Assembly: GCF_000826685.1 (NCBI RefSeq)
Contig: NZ_JROO01000040.1
Span: 1 to 64,000, forward strand
Length of the DNA stretch: 64,000 nt
Reading direction: 5' to 3'
DNA from: Streptomonospora alba
GTDB taxonomy: Bacteria > Actinomycetota > Actinomycetes > Streptosporangiales > Streptosporangiaceae
Below the pieces are notes generated by a model. It had not been told where the DNA came from, did no database searches, and saw only the letters and a list, made by a program, of their open reading frames with translations. Position 1 is the stretch's first letter, and each line of letters starts with the position of its first letter. Of the stretch, positions 19,531 to 26,950 are shown one piece after another. A program made the translations under genes and the position numbers.

Positions 19531-20253
19531 TCAGGTATCCCGGGCGCGCTCGCGGGCCATCCGCTCGATGAGGTCGACGCAGGTCTCCAGCGGAAGCGCG
19601 GTGGTGTCCAGAACCGCGTGGTACAGCGACGGCGACGCCGGATCGACCCGGTAGAAGCGGCGGACGTAGGCCGAGCGCGCGCGGTCGTTGTCGCGCAGGT
19701 CACGCATGGTGGGCGGGTGCCACGGCTCCTCGGCGCCGCCCTGGCCGTCCTCCTCGTCCGCGGCGTTGTCGGCGGAGTCGGCACCGGGTGCCCGCTCGCG
19801 CAGCATGGCGGCCTGGGACAGGCGGCGCTCGGGCGGGCCGTCGAGCCGGACGTGCAACGCGCCGGGGCGGTCGGCGAGCACCAGCGCGCCGGCGCGTCCC
19901 AGAACCACGCCGCCGGCCTGGGCGACCTCGCGGATGACCTGCTCGGTGTGCTCGACGAACTCCTGGTCGAACAGCAGCCGCCCGCTGCCCTCCGCGGCGT
20001 GCACGTAGGTCATGTCGATGCTGCCGGGCGTGGTCGCGGGCAGCCGCGCAGCCCCGGCGAGCAGGCGCTGCAGGCCGGTGGGGGCCCGATCGTCGTGTTC
20101 GAGCACATCCTGCAGGGAGCAGCCGATCTCGCGCGCGACCGCCGTGGGGACGGCGCGGTCGACGAAGGCCACGCCGAGCCGCTCGGCGACGGCCGGGCCG
20201 ACCACGCTGCCGCCGGCTCCGAAGGCCGCCGATACCGTCACCAGGTACGCCAT
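19531..20253 (-). CDS. cytidylate kinase-like family protein
   Basis: About 240 residues of P-loop kinase fold from the cytidylate-kinase-like family (PF13189 type). The glycine-rich loop is SAAFGAGGSVVGPAVA (about residues 8-23), lacking the usual GKS ending, as is common in this group. FVDRAVP and VVLGRAGALVLADRP match the core, and RRFYRVDPASPSLYHAVLDT matches the LID/C-terminal region. An acidic Glu/Asp/Ala insertion lies near residue 165. The substrate is unknown. The ATG at 20253 is chosen; GTG at 20262 is possible. The real CMP kinase gene cmk is not in this window. Confidence 0.8.
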   Translation of the reverse strand: MAYLVTVSAAFGAGGSVVGPAVAERLGVAFVDRAVPTAVAREIGCSLQDVLEHDDRAPTGLQRLLAGAARLPATTPGSIDMTYVHAAEGSGRLLFDQEFVEHTEQVIREVAQAGGVVLGRAGALVLADRPGALHVRLDGPPERRLSQAAMLRERAPGADSADNAADEEDGQGGAEEPWHPPTMRDLRDNDRARSAYVRRFYRVDPASPSLYHAVLDTTALPLETCVDLIERMARERARDT

Positions 20254-20491
20254 TGCACTCACCGCCAGGTCCGGCCCCGGTGCCCGCCGTGTCGGGCACC
20301 CGTTGCCTCGGTGGTACCCGGCGCGGGGCGCCCGGCCACCTTGCGGCGGCGATCCTCGTTCGGGTTCGCGCGCGGGGGCGGGCGTCGGCCGCGGGCGGGC
20401 CCCGCGGCGGCGGGCGGCGTGTCAGGCCGCCCGCCGCAACGGTGCGCCGACGCAGCTCAGCGGGATACGCGGGCCTCGGCGCCCGGCCCGC

Positions 20492-21439
20492 TCAGAACAG
20501 CGCGGAGGTCAGGGCGCGGCGGCCCTTGCCCACGCGCGGATCGCCGGGCGGCAGCAGCTCGAACAGCGACAGCAGGTGCTCGCGCGCCTGATCGCGGGCG
20601 TCGCCGCTGGTGCGCCGCACAGTACCGACCAGGCGATCGAACGCGTCCTCGACCTTGCCGCCGTACATGTCGATGTCGGCGACGTCGATCTGGGCCTGGA
20701 CGTCATCGGGATCGTCGGCGGCGGCCTTGCGGCGCTCGTTGGCGTCGCCGAGCCTGCTGACGCGGCCGTAGAGGCGGATGTGGGCGAGCTTGAGCTTGGC
20801 CTCGGCGTCCTGCGGGTTGGCCTCGACCGCCTTGGCGTAGACGGCCTCGGCCGCCTCGAAGTCGCCGCGCTGGAGGGCCTCCTGGGCCTCCAGGTCGGCG
20901 GCGCTGGCCTCGCCGTCGGCGCCCTGCTCCTCCTCGCCGGCCTCCTGGGGCTCGCCCAGGCCGCTGTACTCCTGGGGCAGCACGCCCTGCTCGCGCAGGC
21001 CGTCGAAGATCTGGCCGAGCCACTCGCGCAGCTGGTCGTAGGTGGTCGGCCCGCTCGGGCCGGGAACGACCTGGCCGCCGATCACCATGGCGATCGTCGG
21101 TACCGCCTGTACGCGCATGGCCTGGGCGATCTGCGGGCTGGCCTGGACGTCGACCTTTGCGACGGCCCACTGGCCGCCTGCCTCGACGGCCAGCCGGTCG
21201 AGGGCGCGCTCGGTCTGGTCCGACTGCTCGGAACGCTGCTGGAGCACCGCTAGGACGATGGGCGCGTTCATCGAGCGCTCGAGGACCTCCTGTTGGAAGT
21301 TCTCCTCGGTGATGTCGATGGCATACGGGTTGGCGTTGCCGGACGACTCGTCGGCCTGCCGCTTGGCCTCGCGATCCAAGGCCGCCTTGCGAGCTCCGAG
21401 GTCGACCGCGCTCTGCATGGAGTAGTCCGAAGGCTGCAT
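20492..21439 (-). CDS. CnoX-like thioredoxin-TPR co-chaperone
   Basis: The 315-residue protein has a thioredoxin-fold domain (about residues 40-150) joined by an acidic linker to TPR repeats (about 185-310), the architecture of E. coli CnoX/YbbN and M. tuberculosis Rv1324. The position normally holding WCxxC reads VLQQRSEQSDQT, with no Cys at all, so it cannot act as an oxidoreductase; the cis-Pro loop VQAVPTIAM is kept. A holdase or GroEL/DnaK partner role is inferred from the family. ATG 21439 has AGGA 9 nt upstream. Confidence 0.87.
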   Translation of the reverse strand: MQPSDYSMQSAVDLGARKAALDREAKRQADESSGNANPYAIDITEENFQQEVLERSMNAPIVLAVLQQRSEQSDQTERALDRLAVEAGGQWAVAKVDVQASPQIAQAMRVQAVPTIAMVIGGQVVPGPSGPTTYDQLREWLGQIFDGLREQGVLPQEYSGLGEPQEAGEEEQGADGEASAADLEAQEALQRGDFEAAEAVYAKAVEANPQDAEAKLKLAHIRLYGRVSRLGDANERRKAAADDPDDVQAQIDVADIDMYGGKVEDAFDRLVGTVRRTSGDARDQAREHLLSLFELLPPGDPRVGKGRRALTSALF

Positions 21440-21531
21440 ACTTCCATCCTGCCCCATACCGCGGGGGGACAGTGAATGTTATGCGGTGCCGACCGCCTGC
21501 GGTCACCGCGCCCGGGCCGGCGGACCGCCCG

Positions 21532-21594
21532 GCGCCCCGGGCCGGCACCGGCCCGGGCGCCTCAGGCCCCGGGCCGGTGCGGCCGGCCCGGGGC
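21532..21594 (-). terminator. tandem hairpins downstream of icmA
   Basis: Two GC-rich inverted repeats lie just past the icmA stop. The right one is a perfect 12-bp stem (21566-21577 and 21583-21594) with a 5-nt loop. The left one is a 13-bp stem with a bulged C (about 21532-21560). Together they should stop icmA transcription. Confidence 0.65.
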
Positions 21595-21608
21595 GGCGGC
21601 AGGCGCTG

Positions 21609-23339
21609 TCAGAGGCGCGGTTCCTCGGTGTAGGTGCCGAACTCCTGACCCATGGCCCGGCAGACCTCGCCGAGCGTGGCCTCGGCGCGCACGGCGTCGA
21701 GGATGACCGGGATCAGGTTGGGACGGGCGGGATCGCGCACGGCGGCGAGCAGGTCGGACAGCGCCCGGTCCACGGCGGCCTGGTCGCGCCGCTCGCGGCG
21801 CTCGGCCAGCGCCTGCTTCTGCTCGCGCTCGATCTCGTGGCTGATGCGCAGGGTCTCGACCTCGCCGGTGACCGAGGAGGTGTGACAATTGACGCCGACG
21901 ATGCGCTTCTCGTCCTTCTCCAGGGCCTGCTGGTACTGGAATGCGGACTCGGCGATCTCGGAGGTGAACCACCCGTTGTCGATGCCGGCGAGGATGCCCG
22001 AGGTGATGGGGCCGATGCCGTGCTCGGCTTCGGCGCCGCCGCCCATGCGCTCGATGCGCTCGAACACGCGCTCGGCCTCCTCCTCCAGGCGGTCGGTCAG
22101 CGCCTCGAGGTAGTAGGAGCCGCCCAGCGGATCGGCGACGTTGACCACACCCGTCTCCTCGCGCAGGACCTGCTGAGTGCGCAGCGCGATCTCGGCGGAC
22201 TGCTCCGTGGGCAGCGCCAGTGTCTCGTCCAGGGCGTTGGTGTGCAGGGAGTTGGTACCGCCGAGCACGGCCGACAGCGCCTCGACCGCGGTACGCACCA
22301 CGTTGTTGTAGGGCTGCTGGGCGGTCAGCGACACCCCGGCCGTCTGGGTGTGGAAGCGCAGCCACTGCGCGCGCTCCTCGGTGGCGCCGAAGCGGTCGCG
22401 CATCCAGCGCGCCCAGATCCGGCGGGCGGCGCGGAACTTCGCGATCTCCTCGAAGAAGTCGACGTGGGCGTCGAAGAAGAACGAGAGACCGGGCGCGAAG
22501 CGGTTGACGTCCAGACCGCGCGAGAGGCCCAGTTCCACATAGCCGAAACCGTCGGCGAGGGTGAACGCCAACTCCTGGGCGGCCGTGGCCCCGGCCTCGC
22601 GGATGTGGTACCCCGACACCGACAGCGGCTTGAACGCGGGGATGCGCTCGCCGCAGTACTCCATCAGGTCGCCGATCAGGCGCAGGTGCGGCTCGGGCGG
22701 GTAGAGCCACTCCTTCTGCGCGATGTACTCCTTGAAGATGTCGGTCTGCAGGGTGCCGTTGAGCACGGAGGTGTCGGCGCCCTGGCGCTCGGCGGCGACC
22801 AGGTACATGCAGAACACGGGGATCGCCGGTCCGCTGATGGTCATGGACGTGGTGACCTCGGTCAGCGGGATGCTGTCGAAGAGGACCTCCATGTCGGCCG
22901 CGGAGTCCACGGCGACGCCGCAGTGGCCGACCTCGCCCAGCGCGATGGAGTCGTCGGAGTCGTAGCCCATGAGCGTGGGCATGTCGAAGGCGACCGACAG
23001 CCCGCCGCCGCCGTTCTCCAGGATCATCCTGTAGCGCTCGTTGGTCTGGCGCGCGTTGCCGAACCCGGCGAACTGGCGGATGGTCCAGGGCCGACCGCGG
23101 TATCCGGTGGCGTAGAGCCCCCGGGTGAAGGGGAACTCCCCCGGCCATCCGATCCGCTCGAAGCCGGGGACCTCCGCTTCGTCCGGCGGCCCGTAGACGG
23201 GCTCGACCGGTTCGCCCGAGAGCGTGGTCCTGGCCTCGGGCGCGGCGCCGCCCCGCCCGCCGGACCCGGGTGTGCGCGCCGCGTCGTAACGCGCCTGCCA
23301 GCGGGCGCGGCCCGCAGCGATGTCTTCAGGATTGGCCAT
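21609..23339 (-). CDS. icmA: isobutyryl-CoA mutase large subunit (IcmA-type)
   Basis: The 576-residue protein is the TIM-barrel half of a B12-dependent acyl-CoA mutase and has no C-terminal cobalamin domain, so it needs a separate small subunit, which is not in this window. Residues that set substrate choice are Phe90 in TIRQFAGF and Gln208 in IAQKEWLYPP. Methylmalonyl-CoA mutase has Tyr89 and Arg207 there, while isobutyryl-CoA mutase has Phe and Gln. Position 117 is Ala, unlike the Asp of 2-hydroxyisobutyryl-CoA mutase. It probably interconverts isobutyryl- and n-butyryl-CoA. A palindrome overlaps its -10. Confidence 0.9.
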   Translation of the reverse strand: MANPEDIAAGRARWQARYDAARTPGSGGRGGAAPEARTTLSGEPVEPVYGPPDEAEVPGFERIGWPGEFPFTRGLYATGYRGRPWTIRQFAGFGNARQTNERYRMILENGGGGLSVAFDMPTLMGYDSDDSIALGEVGHCGVAVDSAADMEVLFDSIPLTEVTTSMTISGPAIPVFCMYLVAAERQGADTSVLNGTLQTDIFKEYIAQKEWLYPPEPHLRLIGDLMEYCGERIPAFKPLSVSGYHIREAGATAAQELAFTLADGFGYVELGLSRGLDVNRFAPGLSFFFDAHVDFFEEIAKFRAARRIWARWMRDRFGATEERAQWLRFHTQTAGVSLTAQQPYNNVVRTAVEALSAVLGGTNSLHTNALDETLALPTEQSAEIALRTQQVLREETGVVNVADPLGGSYYLEALTDRLEEEAERVFERIERMGGGAEAEHGIGPITSGILAGIDNGWFTSEIAESAFQYQQALEKDEKRIVGVNCHTSSVTGEVETLRISHEIEREQKQALAERRERRDQAAVDRALSDLLAAVRDPARPNLIPVILDAVRAEATLGEVCRAMGQEFGTYTEEPRL

Positions 23340-23364
23340 AGTCCAATAGTAGGACGTCCAACTA
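23340..23364 (-). promoter_or_regulatory. icmA -10 overlapped by palindromic operator
   Basis: TAGTAGGACGTCCAACTA (23347-23364) is an 18-bp palindrome with 8 of 9 pairs matched and a GGACGTCC core. On the minus strand it overlaps a TACTAT hexamer (23346-23351) placed 6 nt before the icmA ATG, implying a leaderless message. A repressor bound here would block polymerase. A further half-site GTCCAA lies at 23341-23346. TetR- or MarR-type regulators use such sites; the nearby MarR is a candidate. Confidence 0.5.
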
Positions 23365-23543
23365 ACCATGCATAGAGGGGCACACCGCGCGGCCCGCCGC
23401 GGCTCCGGGGGCGGGCACGTCCCGCCCGAGCATCGCCCCGATGCCGACTCCGCGACGACTCCGTGTCGGCTCCGGCGCCGCGGTTGACGCCGCCGATCCG
23501 GCGCTGGAACATGTGCGGCCGATCCCCCTCAGGAAAGAAGCCG

Positions 23544-24791
23544 ATGACTGACGATCGACTCTCCGCCGACGAGCCCCCGGAGGCAGGCGACCGCGACAGG
23601 GCGGCGCCGGACCTGGCGCGACTCTCCAAAAGCGCCCGGGCCGTGCTGGACGTGCTGGCCGTCCTGGGACCGCAGGGAGTACCGAAAGCGGCGCTCCGCG
23701 AGCAGATGTCGGTTCACCGCTACGTCTTCGCCTCACCCGGCCGACCGCGCTCCGCCCTCGGCAAGGTCGCGCACGTCGCGATCATCCTCAAAGGCGAGGC
23801 CGAGGTGGACGCGGCACTGCGCCGACTCGCGAAGAAGGGCGCCGTGCTCGACGCCCGGACCGCGACCGTCCGGGCAAGCGGACCGGCGCGCCGGGCGGCT
23901 CTGTCGGACCTGTCGGAGGAAGCGCTGACCCGGGCCGTGGTCGCCGCCGCCGATACCGTGGACGTGTGCTGGACACTCGGCCTGGAGGACGTCGACGCCC
24001 CGGAGGATCCCGAACTCGACCCGCCGATGCGCGTCCGCGCGGAAGGGCTCCTGGAGATCGGTTTCGAGGCGCTGGTGGAGGCCGATCACGACCTCTTGGA
24101 CACCTACGGCTACCGGCTGCGGCACTCCACCGAGCACACCGTCGACGACGAACTGGACCACTGGCGCCGCCTGGTCGCCGAGTACGAGCGTGTGCACGGC
24201 CCGGGACGGCTCTCGGTGGCGCTGTGGGAACTCGGGCGCGTCCTCCATCGGCAGAACGGGGACCATGCCCAGGAGGTCGTCGAACTCTACGACGACTTCA
24301 CCACCGACGCCCGCCGTGCACACGGACCGGCGGCCGCCTCGACGCTCGCCGGACGCGCCGCTCGCGCCGAGGCGCTCACCCGAGCCGGGCGGGCGCAGGA
24401 GGCCGTTGCCGACATGGAGTCGGCTCTGGCCGAGGCCGAAGGGGAGCTCGGCGCGTTCTCCGCGGGCACGACCCACCTGCATCTCGCTCTAGCGGCCGCA
24501 CGCCGCGGGACGGGCGGCAACGAGGAGGCCGAGCGCCGTCTCGACGAGACCCTCCAGGCCTACGAGGCGCAGAGCGGCGGGGACCCCCACGAGACGCTCG
24601 ACGCGCGGCTGACCTTCGCCCACGGGCTGGAGGAAGCCGACCGCACCGATGCGGCCGCGGAGGCCCTCCGCGAAGTCCTCGCCGACTGCCGCGCGCGGCT
24701 GAGGTTCTACGACCTCCGCCGGTGGGCCCTGATCAGCCGGGCCAAGTCCCAGCTCGCCACGTTGGAAACCGATATCGCCGGTGCGGAGTAG
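23544..24791 (+). CDS. winged-helix plus TPR-like protein, first of a tandem pair
   Basis: The 415-residue protein is of unknown function. Residues about 25-115 look like a helix-turn-helix/winged-helix unit (LSKSARAVLDVLAVLGPQGVPKAALREQ to AALRRLAKKGAV), similar to the domain that follows the NTPase in STAND regulators; no P-loop is present. From about residue 195 it is all-helical with TPR-like repeats (AGRAARAEALTRAGRAQEAVADMESALAEAE). The ATG at 23544 has AGGAAAG upstream. It is homologous to the next gene, of identical length. The domain calls are by eye. Confidence 0.75.
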   Translation: MTDDRLSADEPPEAGDRDRAAPDLARLSKSARAVLDVLAVLGPQGVPKAALREQMSVHRYVFASPGRPRSALGKVAHVAIILKGEAEVDAALRRLAKKGAVLDARTATVRASGPARRAALSDLSEEALTRAVVAAADTVDVCWTLGLEDVDAPEDPELDPPMRVRAEGLLEIGFEALVEADHDLLDTYGYRLRHSTEHTVDDELDHWRRLVAEYERVHGPGRLSVALWELGRVLHRQNGDHAQEVVELYDDFTTDARRAHGPAAASTLAGRAARAEALTRAGRAQEAVADMESALAEAEGELGAFSAGTTHLHLALAAARRGTGGNEEAERRLDETLQAYEAQSGGDPHETLDARLTFAHGLEEADRTDAAAEALREVLADCRARLRFYDLRRWALISRAKSQLATLETDIAGAE

Positions 24792-24819
24792 CAGTGGCGA
24801 CCGTCGTCGAAAAGGCCCC

Positions 24820-26067
24820 ATGACCCACCGGCCGGACACCTCCGCATCCGCAGAACCCGGCGAGCCGTCCCGACACGCCCGGGCCCTGCTGGACATCGCG
24901 GCGCTGCTGGGCACGGACGGCTTCCCCGAGGAGCTGCTGACCACCTCCAGCGGCGTCCTCGCCTACATGGACGCCGCACCCGGGCAGCCGCGGCTCCCGC
25001 GATTGACCGATCGACTGCGCCACCGCCTGCGGAGGCGGGCCGACGCCGGAGCGGTGCGGTCGGCTCTGGCCGAGCTGCGCGCGCTGGGGCAGGTGGCCGA
25101 CGACGGCTCGGGGACGGTCCTCGTGCACGAATCGGCGCGGCAGCGGGTCTCGGCCGCCTTGACGGGCGAGGCCTGTGCCCGGGCCGTCGCCACGGTCGCC
25201 GAGGCGCTCCACGAGTACTGGCTGGACGCCCCCACCGGTGCCGCCCCCGGCCTCGCCGCGGATCCGTCGGCGCCCACCGCCGACGAGCGCGCCGATGCCG
25301 ACAGGACCATGCTCGCCTGCACCGCGGCCCTCGCCGAATCGGCGGGCGACACGCTGCTGGAGCGGAACACCGACCTGCTCTTCGCCGCCGGCCACCGGAT
25401 GCGCGAGTCCCCGCAGTATTCGGTCGAGCAGGAGGTGGAGTTCTGGCAGCGGCTGCAGGCCGGTTGCGAGCGCGTGTCCGGCGCCGACTCCGAGGACGCG
25501 TTCGGGGCCCGGGAGCAGCTCGGCGGCGCGCTGCTGACCCGAGGCCGGCAGTGGGCCGAGACCGCGGCGCGGCACTACGACGCCCTGCTGGCCGACCGCA
25601 GCCGCGCCCGGCCGCCGGGAGACGAAGAGCTGCTCGCCACCCGCGCCAACCGCGGCGAGGCTCTGGCCCGGGCCGGGCGCGCCGAGGAGGCCGCGGCCGA
25701 CCTGGAGGCCGCCCTCGTCGAGGCCGCGGACCAGGGTGTGCAGTGGCCGGCGACCGCGCACCTGCGCAGCCGCCTCGCCCTCGCCCACCGGCTGGCGGGC
25801 GACCCCGACGCCGCCCTGGCGCTCCGCAGAGAGGAGGTGGAAACCGCGCAGGAGAGCTACGGCCGGGCATCCGGCCAGGCACTGTACGCACGCCTGGACC
25901 TGGCCCGCGAACTCCGCGACGCCGATCTCCCCGATGAAGCCGCCGAAGCCTTCCGAGAACTACGCGATGACTGCGGCGAACTGCGCCAGCCCGCCGATCC
26001 CCTCCGGCGGCGCCTGTTCGACGAGGCCCAGACGGCACTGGAAGAACTGGAGCACGGCGCAGGCTGA
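24820..26067 (+). CDS. winged-helix plus TPR-like protein, second of a tandem pair
   Basis: The 415-residue paralogue of the preceding gene lies 28 bp downstream, so the two form an operon. Matching segments include ARALLDIAALLGTDGFPEELL (winged-helix-like), the SVEQEVEFWQRLQAGCERV helix and the TPR-like RANRGEALARAGRAEEAAADLEAALVEAA. No signal peptide, membrane segment or catalytic motif is seen. The two proteins have diverged strongly but kept length and layout, consistent with an old duplication and possibly a heteromer. The start is the ATG at 24820; upstream in-frame codons overlap the first gene. Confidence 0.75.
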   Translation: MTHRPDTSASAEPGEPSRHARALLDIAALLGTDGFPEELLTTSSGVLAYMDAAPGQPRLPRLTDRLRHRLRRRADAGAVRSALAELRALGQVADDGSGTVLVHESARQRVSAALTGEACARAVATVAEALHEYWLDAPTGAAPGLAADPSAPTADERADADRTMLACTAALAESAGDTLLERNTDLLFAAGHRMRESPQYSVEQEVEFWQRLQAGCERVSGADSEDAFGAREQLGGALLTRGRQWAETAARHYDALLADRSRARPPGDEELLATRANRGEALARAGRAEEAAADLEAALVEAADQGVQWPATAHLRSRLALAHRLAGDPDAALALRREEVETAQESYGRASGQALYARLDLARELRDADLPDEAAEAFRELRDDCGELRQPADPLRRRLFDEAQTALEELEHGAG

Positions 26068-26095
26068 GACCGGCGATCAGCGGTTCGGGAGTGCG

Positions 26096-26139
26096 CGAGT
26101 GTGTCGCCGGCGCCGCTCCCGGCTCCGGCGACACACTCG
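26096..26139. terminator. bidirectional hairpin between convergent genes
   Basis: A perfect 15-bp stem (26096-26110 and 26125-26139) with a 14-nt loop sits between the TPR-pair operon (plus) and marR (minus). It can serve both directions. Confidence 0.7.
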
Positions 26140-26153
26140 ATGGAAGCCGGGTA

Positions 26154-26729
26154 CTACTCGCTCGCGCCGACGCCGGGTGGGACGTCGTCCGAGTGCTCGC
26201 CCCGGCGCAGGTCGCGGCGCTCTGCTGCGGGGAAGTCCCCGAACTCCACGCGGAGTTTGGCGAACAGGGAGTGGATCTGCCAGGCCTCCTCCTCGGAGTA
26301 GCAGTCCAGTCCGAAGTCCATGGCGACCAGGTCCTGTGTGGCCTGCTCGACGACCTCGCGGCCGCTGTCGGTGATCTCCGCCAGGGTGCCGCGGCCGTCG
26401 CTGGGGTTGGGCTTGCGGCGCACGAATTCCTGGCGTTCCAACCGGTCGATGGTGTTGGTGACGCTGGTCGGGTGCACCATCAGCCGCTCGCCGATCTTGC
26501 CGAGCGGCAGTTCGCCCGTCGCGCTGAAAGTGAGCAGGACCAGAGCCTCGTAGCGAGCGAAGGTCAGCTCGTAGGGCTTCAACGCGGCGTCGAGCTGGCC
26601 GATGAGGATCTGCTGGGCGCGCATGATCGAGGTGACGGCCGCCATCGAGGGGTTTGCGCCCCAGTGGCGCGTCCAGTTGTCATGCGCGCGCTCGATGGGA
26701 TCGAAGGGAAGGTTCAGCGGGTTGCCCAC
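26154..26729 (-). CDS. MarR family transcriptional regulator
   Basis: The 191-residue winged-helix regulator begins with GNPLNLPFDPIERAHDNW, has dimerisation helices and a DNA-binding unit (LPLGKIGERLMVHPTSVTNTIDRLERQEFVRRKPNPSDGRG, about residues 78-120) with the typical basic wing. The GTG at 26729 is chosen because the GNPLNLPFDP start is conserved in Streptomyces homologues near icmA (SCO5413, from memory). TACAGT lies 6 nt upstream, so the mRNA is probably leaderless. Candidate targets are its own promoter, the divergent chitinase or the icmA operator. Confidence 0.9.
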   Translation of the reverse strand: MGNPLNLPFDPIERAHDNWTRHWGANPSMAAVTSIMRAQQILIGQLDAALKPYELTFARYEALVLLTFSATGELPLGKIGERLMVHPTSVTNTIDRLERQEFVRRKPNPSDGRGTLAEITDSGREVVEQATQDLVAMDFGLDCYSEEEAWQIHSLFAKLRVEFGDFPAAERRDLRRGEHSDDVPPGVGASE

Positions 26730-26735
26730 CCCGAC

Positions 26736-26741
26736 ACTGTA
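26736..26741 (-). promoter_or_regulatory. -10-like hexamer for leaderless marR
   Basis: TACAGT on the minus strand ends 6 nt before the marR GTG. No Shine-Dalgarno is present in the gap and no clear -35 is seen. Confidence 0.35.
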
Positions 26742-26900
26742 TCGAGCCGCCGATACCCCCATACCCGTAGAAAGCGCCCCCGCAGCGACTATGCCCAGTT
26801 CAGCCCGCCCGTGCCGCGCGACACGCGCTCCGTTGCGGGCCGCACCCGGCCGCGGCGGTTGCACAACCGCACGCATATCCCTTGATCTCGCCAAGACTAA

Positions 26901-26915
26901 TAGTAAAGTTTCCTA
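26901..26915 (+). promoter_or_regulatory. AT-rich imperfect palindrome upstream of chitinase
   Basis: TAGTAAA-G-TTTCCTA has arms matching at 6 of 7 positions and lies in an unusually AT-rich stretch 35 bp before the chitinase ATG. It is a plausible operator overlapping the promoter. It does not match the DasR box (ACTGGTCTAGACCACT). Confidence 0.4.
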
Positions 26916-26950
26916 AAAATTATCCCCCATCAGGACGGAGCGAGCGCACC

